Below are positions 19,392-30,805 of a stretch of DNA of 64,000 bases, one piece after another. A program made the translations under genes and the position numbers. The stretch's first letter is position 1. The number at the start of each line of letters is the position of its first letter. The notes beneath the pieces were generated by a model. The model ran no database searches. It was not told the origin of the DNA and saw only the letters and a program-made list of their open reading frames with translations. The DNA lies in contig NZ_JAUCZG010000010.1 of the NCBI RefSeq assembly GCF_030373225.1, positions 62,001 through 126,000 of the forward strand, in the 5' to 3' direction. The stretch comes from Hydrogenophaga sp. GTDB taxonomy: Bacteria > Pseudomonadota > Gammaproteobacteria > Burkholderiales > Burkholderiaceae_C.

Positions 19392-20360
19392 TCACTGAGG
19401 CACGAAGCCGCTGTCCTGAACGATCTTCCCCCACACCTTGCCGTAGGCCTGCTCACGCGCGCCCAGTTGTTCGCCGGTCATGAAGCCCACGCTCAGTCCC
19501 ATGGCGGTGAGCTTGTCGCGCACATCGGGCTGGGCAATGGCCTTCTGCACCGCCTGGGCGATGCGGTCCAGCGTCGCCTTGGGCGTGACGGCAGGCGCGA
19601 ACAGGCCGTAATACGGCACGTCTTCAAATCCCTTGAGGCCGAGCTCGGCGAAGGTGGGCACCTCGGGCATGGCGGCCTGACGCTGCGAGCCCATGACAGC
19701 CACCACCCGCAGCTTGCCGGCCTTGTGGTTCTCGATGAAGTCGGGAATGGAGGCCACGCCGGCCGGGATCTGGTTGCCCAGCATGTCGGACATCATGGGT
19801 GCGCTGCCGCGGTAGGGGGCGGCAACCAGGTCCAGGCCATTCTGTTTCGCGATCACCTGCACCAGGAACTGCGGCACCGAGGCCGGCGCGGGAATGCCCA
19901 CCGTGCCCTTGCCGCCGGAGGCCTTCACGCCGTCGACCCAGGCCTTGAAACCGTTGGCGGGTGTGCCGCCCGACACCGCGAAGGCGTTGACGAAGGTGGC
20001 AAAACCAGCCACCGGCACGAAGTCTCTGGCGGGCTCGTAGCCCGGCGACTTCATGACCATGGGCAGGATGGTGATGCTGTGGTCGTGGCTCAGGAACAGG
20101 GTGTTGCCGTCGGCTGCCGAGGCCTTGAGGGTCTGGGCCGCGATCTGGCCGCCGGCACCCGGCTTGTTCTCGACGATGACCGCGTGGCCCAGCTCGTCCT
20201 TGAGCCGCTCGCCCAGGATGCGGGCGATGGCATCGGTGCCGCCGCCGGGCGGGAACCCGACCAGGATGCGGGTGGTGGTCTGGGCTTGCGCCAGGCCGAA
20301 GCCGAGAGCGAGGCAGGCCGCCACGGCGGTGCGGCGGGTGAGGGTGAAGGGAAAGGTCAT
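19392..20360 (-). CDS. Bug-family tripartite tricarboxylate transporter substrate-binding protein
   Basis: A 322-residue periplasmic protein of the Bug/TctC family, very abundant in Burkholderiales. The signal peptide (residues 1-26, cut after GLAQAQ) is followed by ILVGFPPGGGTDAIARIL and VENKPGAGGQIAAQ, the conserved beta-strand/loop segments that grip a carboxylate ligand. No TctA/TctB permease genes are adjacent, as is usual for orphan Bug proteins. Ligand unknown. It lies 21 bases after a CMD-family gene on the same strand, suggesting a small operon. Confidence 0.92.
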   Translation of the reverse strand: MTFPFTLTRRTAVAACLALGFGLAQAQTTTRILVGFPPGGGTDAIARILGERLKDELGHAVIVENKPGAGGQIAAQTLKASAADGNTLFLSHDHSITILPMVMKSPGYEPARDFVPVAGFATFVNAFAVSGGTPANGFKAWVDGVKASGGKGTVGIPAPASVPQFLVQVIAKQNGLDLVAAPYRGSAPMMSDMLGNQIPAGVASIPDFIENHKAGKLRVVAVMGSQRQAAMPEVPTFAELGLKGFEDVPYYGLFAPAVTPKATLDRIAQAVQKAIAQPDVRDKLTAMGLSVGFMTGEQLGAREQAYGKVWGKIVQDSGFVPQ

Positions 20361-20381
20361 GGGAACTCCGGTCTGAAAAAA

Positions 20382-20768
20382 TCAGGTGCGATCGGCTTCG
20401 ACGACAGACGCAGCGGTGCGGAACGCCTCCACCGCGGTGGGCACGCCACAGTACACCGCCACCTGCAACAGCACTTCCTGCAGCTCGGCCGGCGTGGCCC
20501 CGTTGTTGAGCGCGCCGCGCACGTGGCCCTTGAGCTCGTGCTGCTTGCCCAGCGCGGCGAGCATGGTCACGGTGATCAGGCTGCGCGTCTTCAGGTCGAG
20601 CGTGCCGCGCTGCCACACGTCGCCCCAGGCCTTGCGCGTGATGTGCTGCTGTATCGGTTCGGTGAAAGGCGTCATGTTGTCCAGCGCGTTGGCCACGAAG
20701 GCCTCGCCCATGACCCGCTTGCGCATGGCCAGGCCGCGCTCGAACTCGGGGTCGCTGGTGTTCTGCAT
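20382..20768 (-). CDS. Carboxymuconolactone decarboxylase family protein
   Basis: A 128-residue helical protein of the CMD/AhpD fold, resembling 4-carboxymuconolactone decarboxylase (PcaC) in length and in its MRKRVMGEAFVANAL, TRKAWGDVWQRGTLD and ELKGHVRGALNNGATPAEL segments. It lacks the CxxC of AhpD peroxidases. PcaC decarboxylates an intermediate of protocatechuate breakdown, but no pca genes are nearby, so the role is open. I chose the ATG at 20768 (MQNTSDPEF); the upstream open frame overlaps the divergent promoter. Confidence 0.85.
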   Translation of the reverse strand: MQNTSDPEFERGLAMRKRVMGEAFVANALDNMTPFTEPIQQHITRKAWGDVWQRGTLDLKTRSLITVTMLAALGKQHELKGHVRGALNNGATPAELQEVLLQVAVYCGVPTAVEAFRTAASVVEADRT

Positions 20769-20874
20769 GGTGTGATCCTTGGAAAAGAGAAAACGTCTCA
20801 CCAACGATACCGCAGCCCCCGGGGTCGCTACGATCGGTGAAACACGCTTTGCCACCCAAACCCTGGAGACCACC

Positions 20875-21453
20875 ATGAACCGCTACCCCGCCCCCGACAT
20901 CAACGACCTGCCCGAGGACATCAAGGCCAAGGTGCTGGAAGTGCAGGCCAAGGCCGGTTTCGTGCCCAACGTGTTCCTCGCTTTCGCCCGCCGCCCGGCC
21001 GAGTGGCGCGCCTTCTTTGCCTACCACGACGCGCTCATGCTCAAGGAAGAAGGCTCGCTGACCAAGGGCGATCGAGAGATGATCGTCACCGCCACCAGCG
21101 CGGCGAACCACTGCCTCTACTGCGTGGTGGCCCACGGCGCGATCCTGCGCATCCACGAGAAAAAGCCCATGGTGGCCGACCAGGTGGCCGTGAACCACCA
21201 CAAGGCCGACATCACACCGCGCCAGAAGGCCATGCTCGACTTCGCGCTGAAGGTCTGCCTGGCCTCCCACGAGATCAACGAAGACGACTTCGCCCCGCTG
21301 CACGCCCACGGCTTCTCCGACGAAGACATCTGGGACATCGCCGCCATCACCGCGTTCTTCGGCCTGTCCAACCGCATGGCCAGCTTCAGCAACATGCTGC
21401 CGAACCCGGAGTTCTATTTGATGGGACGTGTGCCCAAGGTCAAGGCGTCCTGA
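20875..21453 (+). CDS. AhpD-like alkylhydroperoxidase (CMD family)
   Basis: A 192-residue peroxidase-related protein. The redox motif is C80-L-Y-C83 with H87 in AANHCLYCVVAHG, matching the AhpD-type CxxCxxxH active site that reduces peroxides through a disulfide. The C-terminal FFGLSNRMASF is typical of the uncharacterised-peroxidase subfamily. The start MNRYPAPDIN has GGAG upstream. It is divergent from the PcaC-like gene, which shares the fold but lacks the cysteines, so the two may serve one redox or detoxification role. Confidence 0.88.
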   Translation: MNRYPAPDINDLPEDIKAKVLEVQAKAGFVPNVFLAFARRPAEWRAFFAYHDALMLKEEGSLTKGDREMIVTATSAANHCLYCVVAHGAILRIHEKKPMVADQVAVNHHKADITPRQKAMLDFALKVCLASHEINEDDFAPLHAHGFSDEDIWDIAAITAFFGLSNRMASFSNMLPNPEFYLMGRVPKVKAS

Positions 21454-21489
21454 AGAACGCGCAGCGCTGCACCACCGGCCCGGCGGCGC

Positions 21490-21912
21490 TCAGTCGCCGA
21501 GGTGGCTGCGCAGCTTCTGCGGAATGGGCGCCGATTTCTGCTTCGGGAAATCCACCCACACGGTGGTGGCACCGCCCGAGGCGTACACCGTCCCGGGGTC
21601 GTCGCTGCGCGTCAGGGTGCACCAGGTCTCGAAGCTGCTGCGCCCGACATCGCTCGCGTACATGGTGGCGATCACGTCGCCTGGAAATTCCAGCTGTTTG
21701 TGAAACGTGCAGAAGGCGTTGACGATCACCGGGCCCTCGCCCTGCGGGTCGGGCGCGCAGCCGATGCTGTGCATCCACTCGATGCGGATGGTCTCGAGAT
21801 AACGGAAGTAGGTGGTGTTGTTCACATGCCCCATCGCATCCATGTCGCCCCAGCGGATGGGAATGCTCATGCGAAACACCTGCTTCTTGCTGTCGGGCAA
21901 TTCGAACTTCAT
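21490..21912 (-). CDS. Acyl-CoA thioesterase, 4-hydroxybenzoyl-CoA thioesterase-like hot-dog fold
   Basis: A 140-residue hot-dog-fold thioesterase. WGDMDAMGHVNNTTYFRYLE carries the family signature with the catalytic Asp (D25) and the GHVNN segment. Members hydrolyse aryl- or acyl-CoA thioesters. The ATG overlaps the stop of the EamA transporter (ATGA), so the two are translated together. Confidence 0.9.
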   Translation of the reverse strand: MKFELPDSKKQVFRMSIPIRWGDMDAMGHVNNTTYFRYLETIRIEWMHSIGCAPDPQGEGPVIVNAFCTFHKQLEFPGDVIATMYASDVGRSSFETWCTLTRSDDPGTVYASGGATTVWVDFPKQKSAPIPQKLRSHLGD

Positions 21913-22853
21913 CGGTGGGCCTTGATGGATGCGAGGATGCCCAGGACGAACAGCAGGCAGGCGGCCCACTGCACCGGCACGGGCCAGGCGCCGTCCCAGG
22001 CGAAGCTGTAGAGCAGACCGAACACGGTCTCGCTCACGATGAGCTGGCCGGCGAGGCTGGCGCTCAGGCGCCGGCTGGCCATGTTCCAGAGCACCGACGC
22101 CACCCAGGCCGCGCCGATGCCGGTGACCACACACACCGCGACAAAGGTGCCGAAGCCGGGTCGCGAGGCCAGGGTGGACAGATCGGTGCCCGCCACGGCC
22201 CAGATGAGCAGTGCGCCCGCACCCGCGGCCACGCCGAGCCAGTTGGCCCACACGGTGGAGTTCACCTCGGGGTGGCGGGTGAGCCAGCGCGCGTTGAGCA
22301 GGCCGAACGCGGTCCACGACAGCATCGCCAGCACCGCATAGAAGATGCCCAGCCACAGGTCTGTGCCCGAACCCTCGCCCCGCTCCTGCGCGGTGGCCTG
22401 CATCATCAGCAGCATGCCCGCCACCGTGAGCAACAGGCCCGGCGCGAGCGAGCGCCAGCGCAGGCCCGAAGGTTTGCCCAGCAACATGATCCACAGCGGA
22501 ATGGTGCCGATGATGAGCACCGGCAGCGCCGCGCCGGCCGCCTGGATGGCCAGCACCAGCAACAGGTAGTAGCCGGTGTAGCCCAGCAGGCTGAGCCACA
22601 GCGCCGCCCCGGCCTGGGCCAGCGTGGGGCGCTGCGCATCGCCGCGCGCGGCGGCCCACAGCAGCAGCACCACTGAAAGCAAGCCGCAGGACAGGTATCG
22701 CCCCACGGTGAGGTCGATCGAGCTGAAGCCCGGCGCGATCAGCGGCGCAACGAAGGTCGTGCCCCAGAACGCGCCGGCGCCCACGCCGGCCAGGATGCCG
22801 GTCACCATGCCCGGCGGCCAGCCCGACGGCCGGCCCAGCACCGCAACGTTCAC
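21909..22853 (-). CDS. EamA-family (DMT) transporter
   Basis: A 314-residue ten-helix membrane protein with two EamA repeats; AGVGAGAFWGTTFVAP opens the first and WLGIFYAVLAMLSWTAFGL the second. DMT exporters of this kind move metabolites such as amino acids out of the cell. I chose the GTG at 22853, preceded by a strong GAGAGGGG ribosome binding site; an internal ATG at 22808 would remove the first 15 residues. The frame is open far upstream into the SDR gene, but that is coincidental. Substrate unknown. Confidence 0.87.
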   Translation of the reverse strand: MNVAVLGRPSGWPPGMVTGILAGVGAGAFWGTTFVAPLIAPGFSSIDLTVGRYLSCGLLSVVLLLWAAARGDAQRPTLAQAGAALWLSLLGYTGYYLLLVLAIQAAGAALPVLIIGTIPLWIMLLGKPSGLRWRSLAPGLLLTVAGMLLMMQATAQERGEGSGTDLWLGIFYAVLAMLSWTAFGLLNARWLTRHPEVNSTVWANWLGVAAGAGALLIWAVAGTDLSTLASRPGFGTFVAVCVVTGIGAAWVASVLWNMASRRLSASLAGQLIVSETVFGLLYSFAWDGAWPVPVQWAACLLFVLGILASIKAHR

Positions 22854-22928
22854 TGACAACCCCTCTCGCGCGGGCCAGGGTCCAATCCGGAAACACCGCA
22901 GAACCGGCTTTGCCGGGCTGCAGGTGTT

Positions 22929-22967
22929 GTCCCCTGGGGGGTGACGCCGCAGGCGGCGCGGGGGGGA
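22929..22967. repeat. GC-rich intergenic repeat fragment
   Basis: TCCCCTGGGGGGTGACGCCG and CAGGCGGCGCGGGGGGG form a self-complementary GC-rich element between the SDR and transporter genes, in composition like the repeat at 19231-19385. Confidence 0.5.
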
Positions 22968-22975
22968 TTCATTGA

Positions 22976-23758
22976 CTAGGCACCAAAGCCGTCGTCGGCA
23001 GCGATCACCGCGCCATTGATGAAATGGCTTTCGTTCGAACACAGCATCACCAGCAGCGCGTCCAGGTCGGTCGGCACCCCGACACGCTTGCGCGGCAGCA
23101 TGCCGATGAGCTTCCGGCCCTGTTCGGTCTGCCAGTGGTGGTGGTTGATCTCGGTGTCGATGTAGCCCGGGCAGATGGCGTTCACGTTGATGCCGTACTT
23201 GCCCCACTCCACCGCCATCGCCTTGGTCATCTGCACCACCGCGGCCTTGCTCATGCAGTACACGCCGATCTGCGGCAGCACCTTGAGGCCCGCCATGGAG
23301 GCGATGTTGACGATGCGGCCACCCACGTAGGTACCCGGTGCTGCGCCCTTGGCGCGGGCCAGCATGCGCTTGCCCACTTCCTGTGCCACGAAGAACGCGC
23401 CCTTGGTGTTGGTGTTGAAGATGAAGTCGTAGTCTTCCTCGGTCACGTCCTGCAGGCGCTGCGTGGTGCTCACGCCCGAGTTGTTGACCAGGATGTCGAT
23501 GGCGCCGACCTCGGTCTCGGCATGTGCCACCGCCGCCTTGATGGAGGCCTGATCGGTCACGTCCATGGCCACCACGTGGGCATCGCCCCCCTCGGCTTCG
23601 ATGTGGGCCCGCAGGGCCATGAGGCGGTCGGTGCGCCGGCTGGCCAGCACGACGGCGGCACCGGCCCTGGCCAGGGTCTTGGCGAACTGTTCGCCCAGCC
23701 CGCCCGATGCACCGGTGATCAGGGCCACGCGGCCCGACAAGTCCATGCTGTATGCCAC
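22976..23758 (-). CDS. SDR-family NAD(P)-dependent oxidoreductase
   Basis: A 260-residue classical short-chain dehydrogenase. TGASGGLG (residues 15-22) is the cofactor loop, NNSG (92-95) the structural motif, S154 with Y167-C-M-S-K171 the catalytic set, and ICPGYIDTEIN follows as usual. R41-R42 after the second strand suggests NADP(H). It reduces a ketone or oxidises a secondary alcohol; the substrate is unknown. A 12-base palindrome lies upstream of its start and may be a TetR-type operator. It is divergent from ETF-QO. Confidence 0.92.
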   Translation of the reverse strand: MAYSMDLSGRVALITGASGGLGEQFAKTLARAGAAVVLASRRTDRLMALRAHIEAEGGDAHVVAMDVTDQASIKAAVAHAETEVGAIDILVNNSGVSTTQRLQDVTEEDYDFIFNTNTKGAFFVAQEVGKRMLARAKGAAPGTYVGGRIVNIASMAGLKVLPQIGVYCMSKAAVVQMTKAMAVEWGKYGINVNAICPGYIDTEINHHHWQTEQGRKLIGMLPRKRVGVPTDLDALLVMLCSNESHFINGAVIAADDGFGA

Positions 23759-23783
23759 GATGCAAACTCCCGAGTGAAGATTA

Positions 23784-23795
23784 GAACGACCGTTC
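23784..23795. promoter_or_regulatory. Possible TetR-type operator upstream of the SDR gene
   Basis: GAACG-AC-CGTTC is a perfect 5-base inverted repeat 25 bases upstream of the SDR start in the divergent region with ETF-QO. AACG..CGTT cores are common in operators of TetR regulators of fatty-acid metabolism (PsrA/FadR-like). No such regulator is in the window. Confidence 0.4.
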
Positions 23796-23891
23796 GATTT
23801 TGTGCGGCTGCCGCATAAAATGCTGTCTGTCGAGTGACACGCAAGGCGCAGGCTGCGCCTTCTTCAAAAATCATTATCAGCGAGACCCCCG

Positions 23892-25577
23892 ATGACCCAC
23901 GAAGAATTGCTGGCCCAGTTCGGCCCCCGCGAAGCCATGGAATACGACGTGGTCGTGGTCGGTGGCGGCCCGGCTGGCCTGGCCACCGCCATTCGCCTGA
24001 AACAACTGGCCACCAGCAAGGGCAGCGAGATCAATGTGTGCGTGCTGGAGAAAGGCTCCGAGCCTGGTGCACACATCCTCAGCGGCGCGGTCATGGACCC
24101 GATCGCGATCACCGAGCTCTTTCCCGACTGGAAAGAACGCGGCGCACCACTGAACCAGCCCGTGACCGGTGACGACCTGCTGGTGCTCACCGAGACCGGC
24201 GCCACCCGCACGCCCGACTGGCTGATGCCGCGCAATTTCCACAACGACGGCTGCTATGTGATCAGCCTGGGCGCGGTCACCAAATGGCTGGGCGAACAGG
24301 CCGAGGCGCTCGGCGTGGAAATCTTCCCCGGCTTCACCGCCGCCGAAGTGCTCTACAACGACGACGGCTCGGTCAAGGGCGTGGCCACTGGCCACCTGGG
24401 CCTGGGCAAGGACGGCGAGCCCACGGGCCACTTCCAGCTCGGCATGGAACTGCACGCCAAATACACCGTGTTCGCCGAAGGCGCGCGCGGCCATCTGGGC
24501 AAACAGCTGATCAGCAAATTCCAGCTCGCCGAAGGCAAGGACGCCCAGACCTTTGCCATCGGCATCAAGGAACTGTGGGAAGTGCCGGCCGACAAAGCCA
24601 GGCCCGGTCTGGTGGTGCACACCGCCGGCTGGCCGATGGACGCCGACACCTTCGGTGGCGGCTTCCTCTACCACCTCGAAGGCAACAAGGTCACGCTGGG
24701 CCTGGTGGTGGGTCTGGACTACCAGAACCCCTGGATGTCGCCGTTTGAAGAGATGCAGCGATGGAAAACGCACCCCAGCATCCTGGCCCACATCGAAGGC
24801 GGCAAGCGGCTGGGTTACGGCGCGCGTGCGCTGAACAACGGCACGCCGCAGGCCCTGCCGAAACTGAGCTTTCCGGGCGGCGCCATGGTGGGCTGCAACG
24901 CCGGCTTTTTGAACGCCGCGCGCATCAAGGGCAGCCATGCCGCCATCAAGAGCGGCATGCTCTGCGCCGAAGCCGCTTTTGAAGCGGTCAGCGCCGGGCG
25001 CCAGAGCGACGAGCTGACGGCGTTCACCGAGGGTTTCGAAAAGAGCTGGCTGTTTGATGAGCTCTGGACCTACCGCAACTTCAAGAACTGGTTCAAGAAG
25101 AGCCCGCTGCTGGGCAAGCTCATGACCGGCGTGGAGCACTGGTTCCTGCCCAAGGTGGGCGTGAAGACGCCGCCCTGGACGCTGCACAACAGCACGCCCG
25201 ACCACCTGAAGCTGCGTCCGGTCGACGAGATGCCGAAGATCACGTATCCCAAGCCGGACAACAAGATCACCTTCGACAAGCTCTCCAGCGTCTTCGTGTC
25301 CAACACCAACCACGAAGAGAACCAGCCGGCCCACCTCACGCTGCGCAACAACACCGTGCCGGTGCAGATCAACCTGGCGAAATACGCCGGCCCCGAGAGT
25401 CGCTACTGCCCGGCGGGCGTGTACGAGTACGTGAAGAACGACGACAACACCGACCGGCTGCAGATCAACGCGCAGAACTGCGTGCACTGCAAGACCTGCG
25501 ACATCAAGGACCCGACGCAGAACATCGTGTGGGTCACGCCCGAGGGCGGCGGCGGGCCGAACTACGCGGGCATGTGA
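23892..25577 (+). CDS. Electron transfer flavoprotein-ubiquinone oxidoreductase
   Basis: A 561-residue membrane-associated flavo-iron-sulfur enzyme that passes electrons from ETF (fatty-acid and amino-acid dehydrogenases) to ubiquinone. The FAD motif VVVVGGGPAGLATAIRL lies near residue 20 and the ubiquinone region follows HILSGAVMDP. The C-terminal 4Fe-4S ligands are C506 and C530-x2-C533-x2-C536 (NCVHCKTCDIKDP), with the family-specific ending GGGGPNYAGM. Length and all domains are complete. It probably supports beta-oxidation in this organism; the etfAB genes are not in the window. Confidence 0.97.
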   Translation: MTHEELLAQFGPREAMEYDVVVVGGGPAGLATAIRLKQLATSKGSEINVCVLEKGSEPGAHILSGAVMDPIAITELFPDWKERGAPLNQPVTGDDLLVLTETGATRTPDWLMPRNFHNDGCYVISLGAVTKWLGEQAEALGVEIFPGFTAAEVLYNDDGSVKGVATGHLGLGKDGEPTGHFQLGMELHAKYTVFAEGARGHLGKQLISKFQLAEGKDAQTFAIGIKELWEVPADKARPGLVVHTAGWPMDADTFGGGFLYHLEGNKVTLGLVVGLDYQNPWMSPFEEMQRWKTHPSILAHIEGGKRLGYGARALNNGTPQALPKLSFPGGAMVGCNAGFLNAARIKGSHAAIKSGMLCAEAAFEAVSAGRQSDELTAFTEGFEKSWLFDELWTYRNFKNWFKKSPLLGKLMTGVEHWFLPKVGVKTPPWTLHNSTPDHLKLRPVDEMPKITYPKPDNKITFDKLSSVFVSNTNHEENQPAHLTLRNNTVPVQINLAKYAGPESRYCPAGVYEYVKNDDNTDRLQINAQNCVHCKTCDIKDPTQNIVWVTPEGGGGPNYAGM

Positions 25578-25596
25578 GCGCGTGCTCCGATCCACC

Positions 25597-25670
25597 TGGT
25601 CGGGCTGAGCTTGTCGAAGCCTCCACGCGATGTGGGCTTGCCTGGCTTCGAGAGGCTCGGCACGAACGGA
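25597..25670. repeat. Degenerate copy of the intergenic palindromic repeat
   Basis: GGTCGGGCTGAGCTTGTCGA on the left and GGCTTCGAGAGGCTCGGCAC, GAACGGA on the right match the family arms with several changes. Confidence 0.6.
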
Positions 25671-25720
25671 GAGCGCAACACGCCACCGGGTACCCCTTCA
25701 GTGAACTAGAATCCATTCCG

Positions 25721-25920
25721 TCAGGAGAGCGCCACCCCGAGGTGGCCGCCGAAGGCGCAGGAGGCCACCCACGTGGCCCTGAACGCTCAGGCAAAAGGAC
25801 TGACAAACACGGGCTGCGAGGCCGGTGTACCCCCCTGGAGAGAGGTCGTCCAACGAGGCGATCCACCGAAGGAGCAAACGCGGCATCGCCCGCGTGAATC
25901 TCTCAGGTAAAGCGGACAGC
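25721..25920 (+). ncRNA. Tandem glycine riboswitch controlling gcvTHP
   Basis: Two glycine aptamers in series. Aptamer 1 (about 25721-25803) shows GGAGAGCGCC, GCCGAAGGCGCAGG and GAACGCTCAGGCAAAAGGAC; aptamer 2 (about 25835-25920) shows GGAGAGAGG, CCACCGAAGGAGCAAAC and AATCTCTCAGGTAAAGCGGAC. These are the conserved P1/P3 and core segments of the class. A terminator-like hairpin follows at once, so the expected mode is transcriptional activation of glycine cleavage when glycine is high. Confidence 0.95.
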
Positions 25921-25972
25921 GGGGCAGCGCACGGATGAACCGTGTTCCGCCCCATCGGGGCCTGCCCCTTTT
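25921..25972 (+). terminator. Terminator-like expression platform of the glycine riboswitch
   Basis: GGGGCAG (25921-25927) pairs with CTGCCCC (25962-25968), followed by TTTT. Inside lie two more perfect stems, CACGG/CCGTG and GCCCC/GGGGC. GGGGCAG directly follows the end of aptamer 2 (GGACAGC), the right place to switch with aptamer folding. Confidence 0.65.
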
Positions 25973-25988
25973 GCCTGCGAGCGCTGCC

Positions 25989-27113
25989 TTGTCCGACACC
26001 GAACTCCTGAAAACCCCGCTGCACGCCCTGCACACCGAACTCGGCGCCCGCATGGTGCCGTTTGCCGGTTACAGCATGCCGGTGCAATACCCCGCCGGCC
26101 TGATGGCCGAGCACCACCACACCCGCGCCGCTGCCGGCCTCTTCGACGTCTCGCACATGGGTCAGCTCAGGCTGGTCGGGGCCGAGGCGGCGGCGGCTTT
26201 CGAAACCCTGATGCCGGTGGACGTGATCGACCTGGCCGTGGGCAAGCAGCGCTACGGGCTGTTGCTCACCGACGAGGGCGGCATCATCGACGACCTGATG
26301 TTCGTGAACCGGGGCAGCGACCTGTTCGTGATCGTCAACGGCGCCTGCAAACACGGCGACCTGGCCCACATCATTGGGCGCATCGGCAGCCGCTGCAGCG
26401 TCGAGCCGCAATTCGATCGCGGCCTGCTCGCTCTGCAGGGCCCGCAGGCCGTGACGGCGCTTCAGCGACTTGTCCCCGGCGTGGAAAAGCTGGTCTTCAT
26501 GACCGGTGGTGCCTTCGACTGGCAAGGCGCCGACCTCTTCATCACCCGCAGCGGCTACACCGGCGAAGACGGTTTCGAGATCTCGGTGCCGGGCCACCAG
26601 GCCGAGGCCTTCGCTCGCGCACTGCTGGCCGGGCCGGAGGTCAAACCCGTGGGCCTGGGCGCACGCAACTCGCTGCGCCTGGAGGCCGGCCTGTGCCTGT
26701 ATGGCAACGACATCGACACCACCACCACGCCGGTGGAGGCTGCACTCAACTGGGCGATGCCGAAGGTGCGTCGGACCGGTGGCGCGCGCGCCGGCGGTTT
26801 TCCGGGTGCGCACCGCGTGCTCGCGCAGCTCGACGGCGCCGAACCGTTGCCCCGCAAGCGCGTGGGCCTGGTCGCTCTCGAGCGCATTCCCGTGCGCGAC
26901 CACACCGAGCTGCAAACCCCCGGCGGCGAGACCGTCGGCGAAGTCACCAGCGGCCTGCTCGGACCGAGCGCCGACAAGCCGGTGGCCATGGGCTATGTGA
27001 GCCCGGGGCACGCCGCCATCGGCACGCGCCTGCACGCCATCGTGCGCGGCAAACCGGTGCCGATGGAAGTGAGCGCGATGCCTTTTGTGCCCAACCGCTA
27101 TTTCCGGGGATGA
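25989..27113 (+). CDS. gcvT: Glycine cleavage system aminomethyltransferase (T protein)
   Basis: The T protein takes the aminomethyl group from lipoyl-H protein and transfers its carbon to tetrahydrofolate, releasing ammonia. [26 protein letters not shown] begins the family (shown in part), and [21 protein letters not shown] and [13 protein letters not shown] are folate-site signatures. The frame is open from an ATG at 25935, but that codon sits inside the riboswitch terminator hairpin without a ribosome binding site. A TTG at 25989 gives 374 residues, close to the usual ~365, so I favour it; the start remains uncertain. First gene of gcvTHP. Confidence 0.93.
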   Translation: MSDTELLKTPLHALHTELGARMVPFAGYSMPVQYPAGLMAEHHHTRAAAGLFDVSHMGQLRLVGAEAAAAFETLMPVDVIDLAVGKQRYGLLLTDEGGIIDDLMFVNRGSDLFVIVNGACKHGDLAHIIGRIGSRCSVEPQFDRGLLALQGPQAVTALQRLVPGVEKLVFMTGGAFDWQGADLFITRSGYTGEDGFEISVPGHQAEAFARALLAGPEVKPVGLGARNSLRLEAGLCLYGNDIDTTTTPVEAALNWAMPKVRRTGGARAGGFPGAHRVLAQLDGAEPLPRKRVGLVALERIPVRDHTELQTPGGETVGEVTSGLLGPSADKPVAMGYVSPGHAAIGTRLHAIVRGKPVPMEVSAMPFVPNRYFRG

Positions 27114-27120
27114 ATTCCAT

Positions 27121-27195
27121 CCGTTCGGGCTGAGCCTGTCGAAGCCCTCACACCATGCCACGTTTGCTGCCCTTCGACAGGCTCAGGGCGAACGG
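27121..27195. repeat. Intergenic palindromic repeat between gcvT and gcvH
   Basis: A 75-base hairpin with arms CCGTTCGGGCTGAGCCTGTC and ACAGGCTCAGGGCGAACGG. It is identical base for base, loop included, to the copy at 27655-27729 on the other side of gcvH. Confidence 0.9.
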
Positions 27196-27222
27196 TTCAG
27201 ATTGACACACCAAGGAAACCAC

Positions 27223-27594
27223 ATGACCACCAAGTACACCGAAGACCACGAATGGATCAGCGTTGATGGCGGCATCGCCACCGTCGGCATCACCGTGCAT
27301 GCGCAGGACGCGCTGGGCGACGTGGTGTTCGTCGACCTGCCCGAGGTCGGCAAAAGCTTTGCCCAGAAAGACGTGGCCGGCGTGGTCGAGTCGGTGAAGG
27401 CCGCGGCCGACGTGTACATGCCCGTGAGCGGCGAAGTGACCGAAGTCAACGAAGCCCTTCGCGCCGACCCCTCGCTGGCCAACAGCGACCCGCTCAAGAG
27501 CGGCTGGTTCTTCAAGGTCAAGCTGTCCGACCCCGCACAGGTCGATGCCTTGCTGGACGAGACGGCCTACAACGCCTTCTCTGCAAACGCCTGA
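27223..27594 (+). CDS. gcvH: Glycine cleavage system H protein
   Basis: A 123-residue lipoyl carrier shuttling the aminomethyl intermediate between the P, T and L proteins. The lipoylated lysine is K59 in [26 protein letters not shown] at the N-terminus and [11 protein letters not shown] downstream are standard. The ATG at 27223 has AAGGAAACC upstream; the open frame continues back through the repeat, but those codons are repeat-derived. It lies between two identical palindromic repeats within the operon. Confidence 0.97.
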   Translation: MTTKYTEDHEWISVDGGIATVGITVHAQDALGDVVFVDLPEVGKSFAQKDVAGVVESVKAAADVYMPVSGEVTEVNEALRADPSLANSDPLKSGWFFKVKLSDPAQVDALLDETAYNAFSANA

Positions 27595-27654
27595 CATCTC
27601 CTCAGGCCGAGCTTGCCTTTGGACAAGCCCGACCTGATCGGAATACCCACACCA

Positions 27655-27729
27655 CCGTTCGGGCTGAGCCTGTCGAAGCCCTCACACCATGCCACGTTTG
27701 CTGCCCTTCGACAGGCTCAGGGCGAACGG
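27655..27729. repeat. Intergenic palindromic repeat between gcvH and gcvP
   Basis: 75 bases identical to 27121-27195. A decayed arm-like piece (CAGGCCGAGCTTGCC..GGACAAGCCCGA) lies just before it at 27603-27635. Confidence 0.9.
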
Positions 27730-27746
27730 GAAACAGGTCACTCGCC

Positions 27747-30644
<2,898 letters not shown>

Positions 30645-30805
30645 TTTCCTGGGTTTCCCGCCTGCGTGGCGGGTGAGGTCGGGCGGTCCGGTCATTCGCA
30701 CGCCGGCCTGAGGCGAGGTCCACGAGCGAAACCTGAAGGCACCAACCCCACAAAACAGAACAACAACCCCAAGCCTCACAATCAAGGACCCAAAAAAGCG
30801 CCTCC

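Noticed and set aside
25935-25988. ATG at 25935 as gcvT start
   Set aside because: It lies in a loop of the riboswitch terminator structure and lacks a ribosome binding site; the protein family normally begins near the TTG at 25989. Kept as an alternative in the gcvT entry.
27085-27222. N-terminal extension of gcvH through the palindromic repeat
   Set aside because: The added residues are translated repeat sequence; the ATG at 27223 has a ribosome binding site and gives the standard H-protein start.
30657-30673. CCCGCC/GGCGGG hairpin after gcvP as a terminator
   Set aside because: No T run follows and the stem is only six pairs; not strong enough to call.
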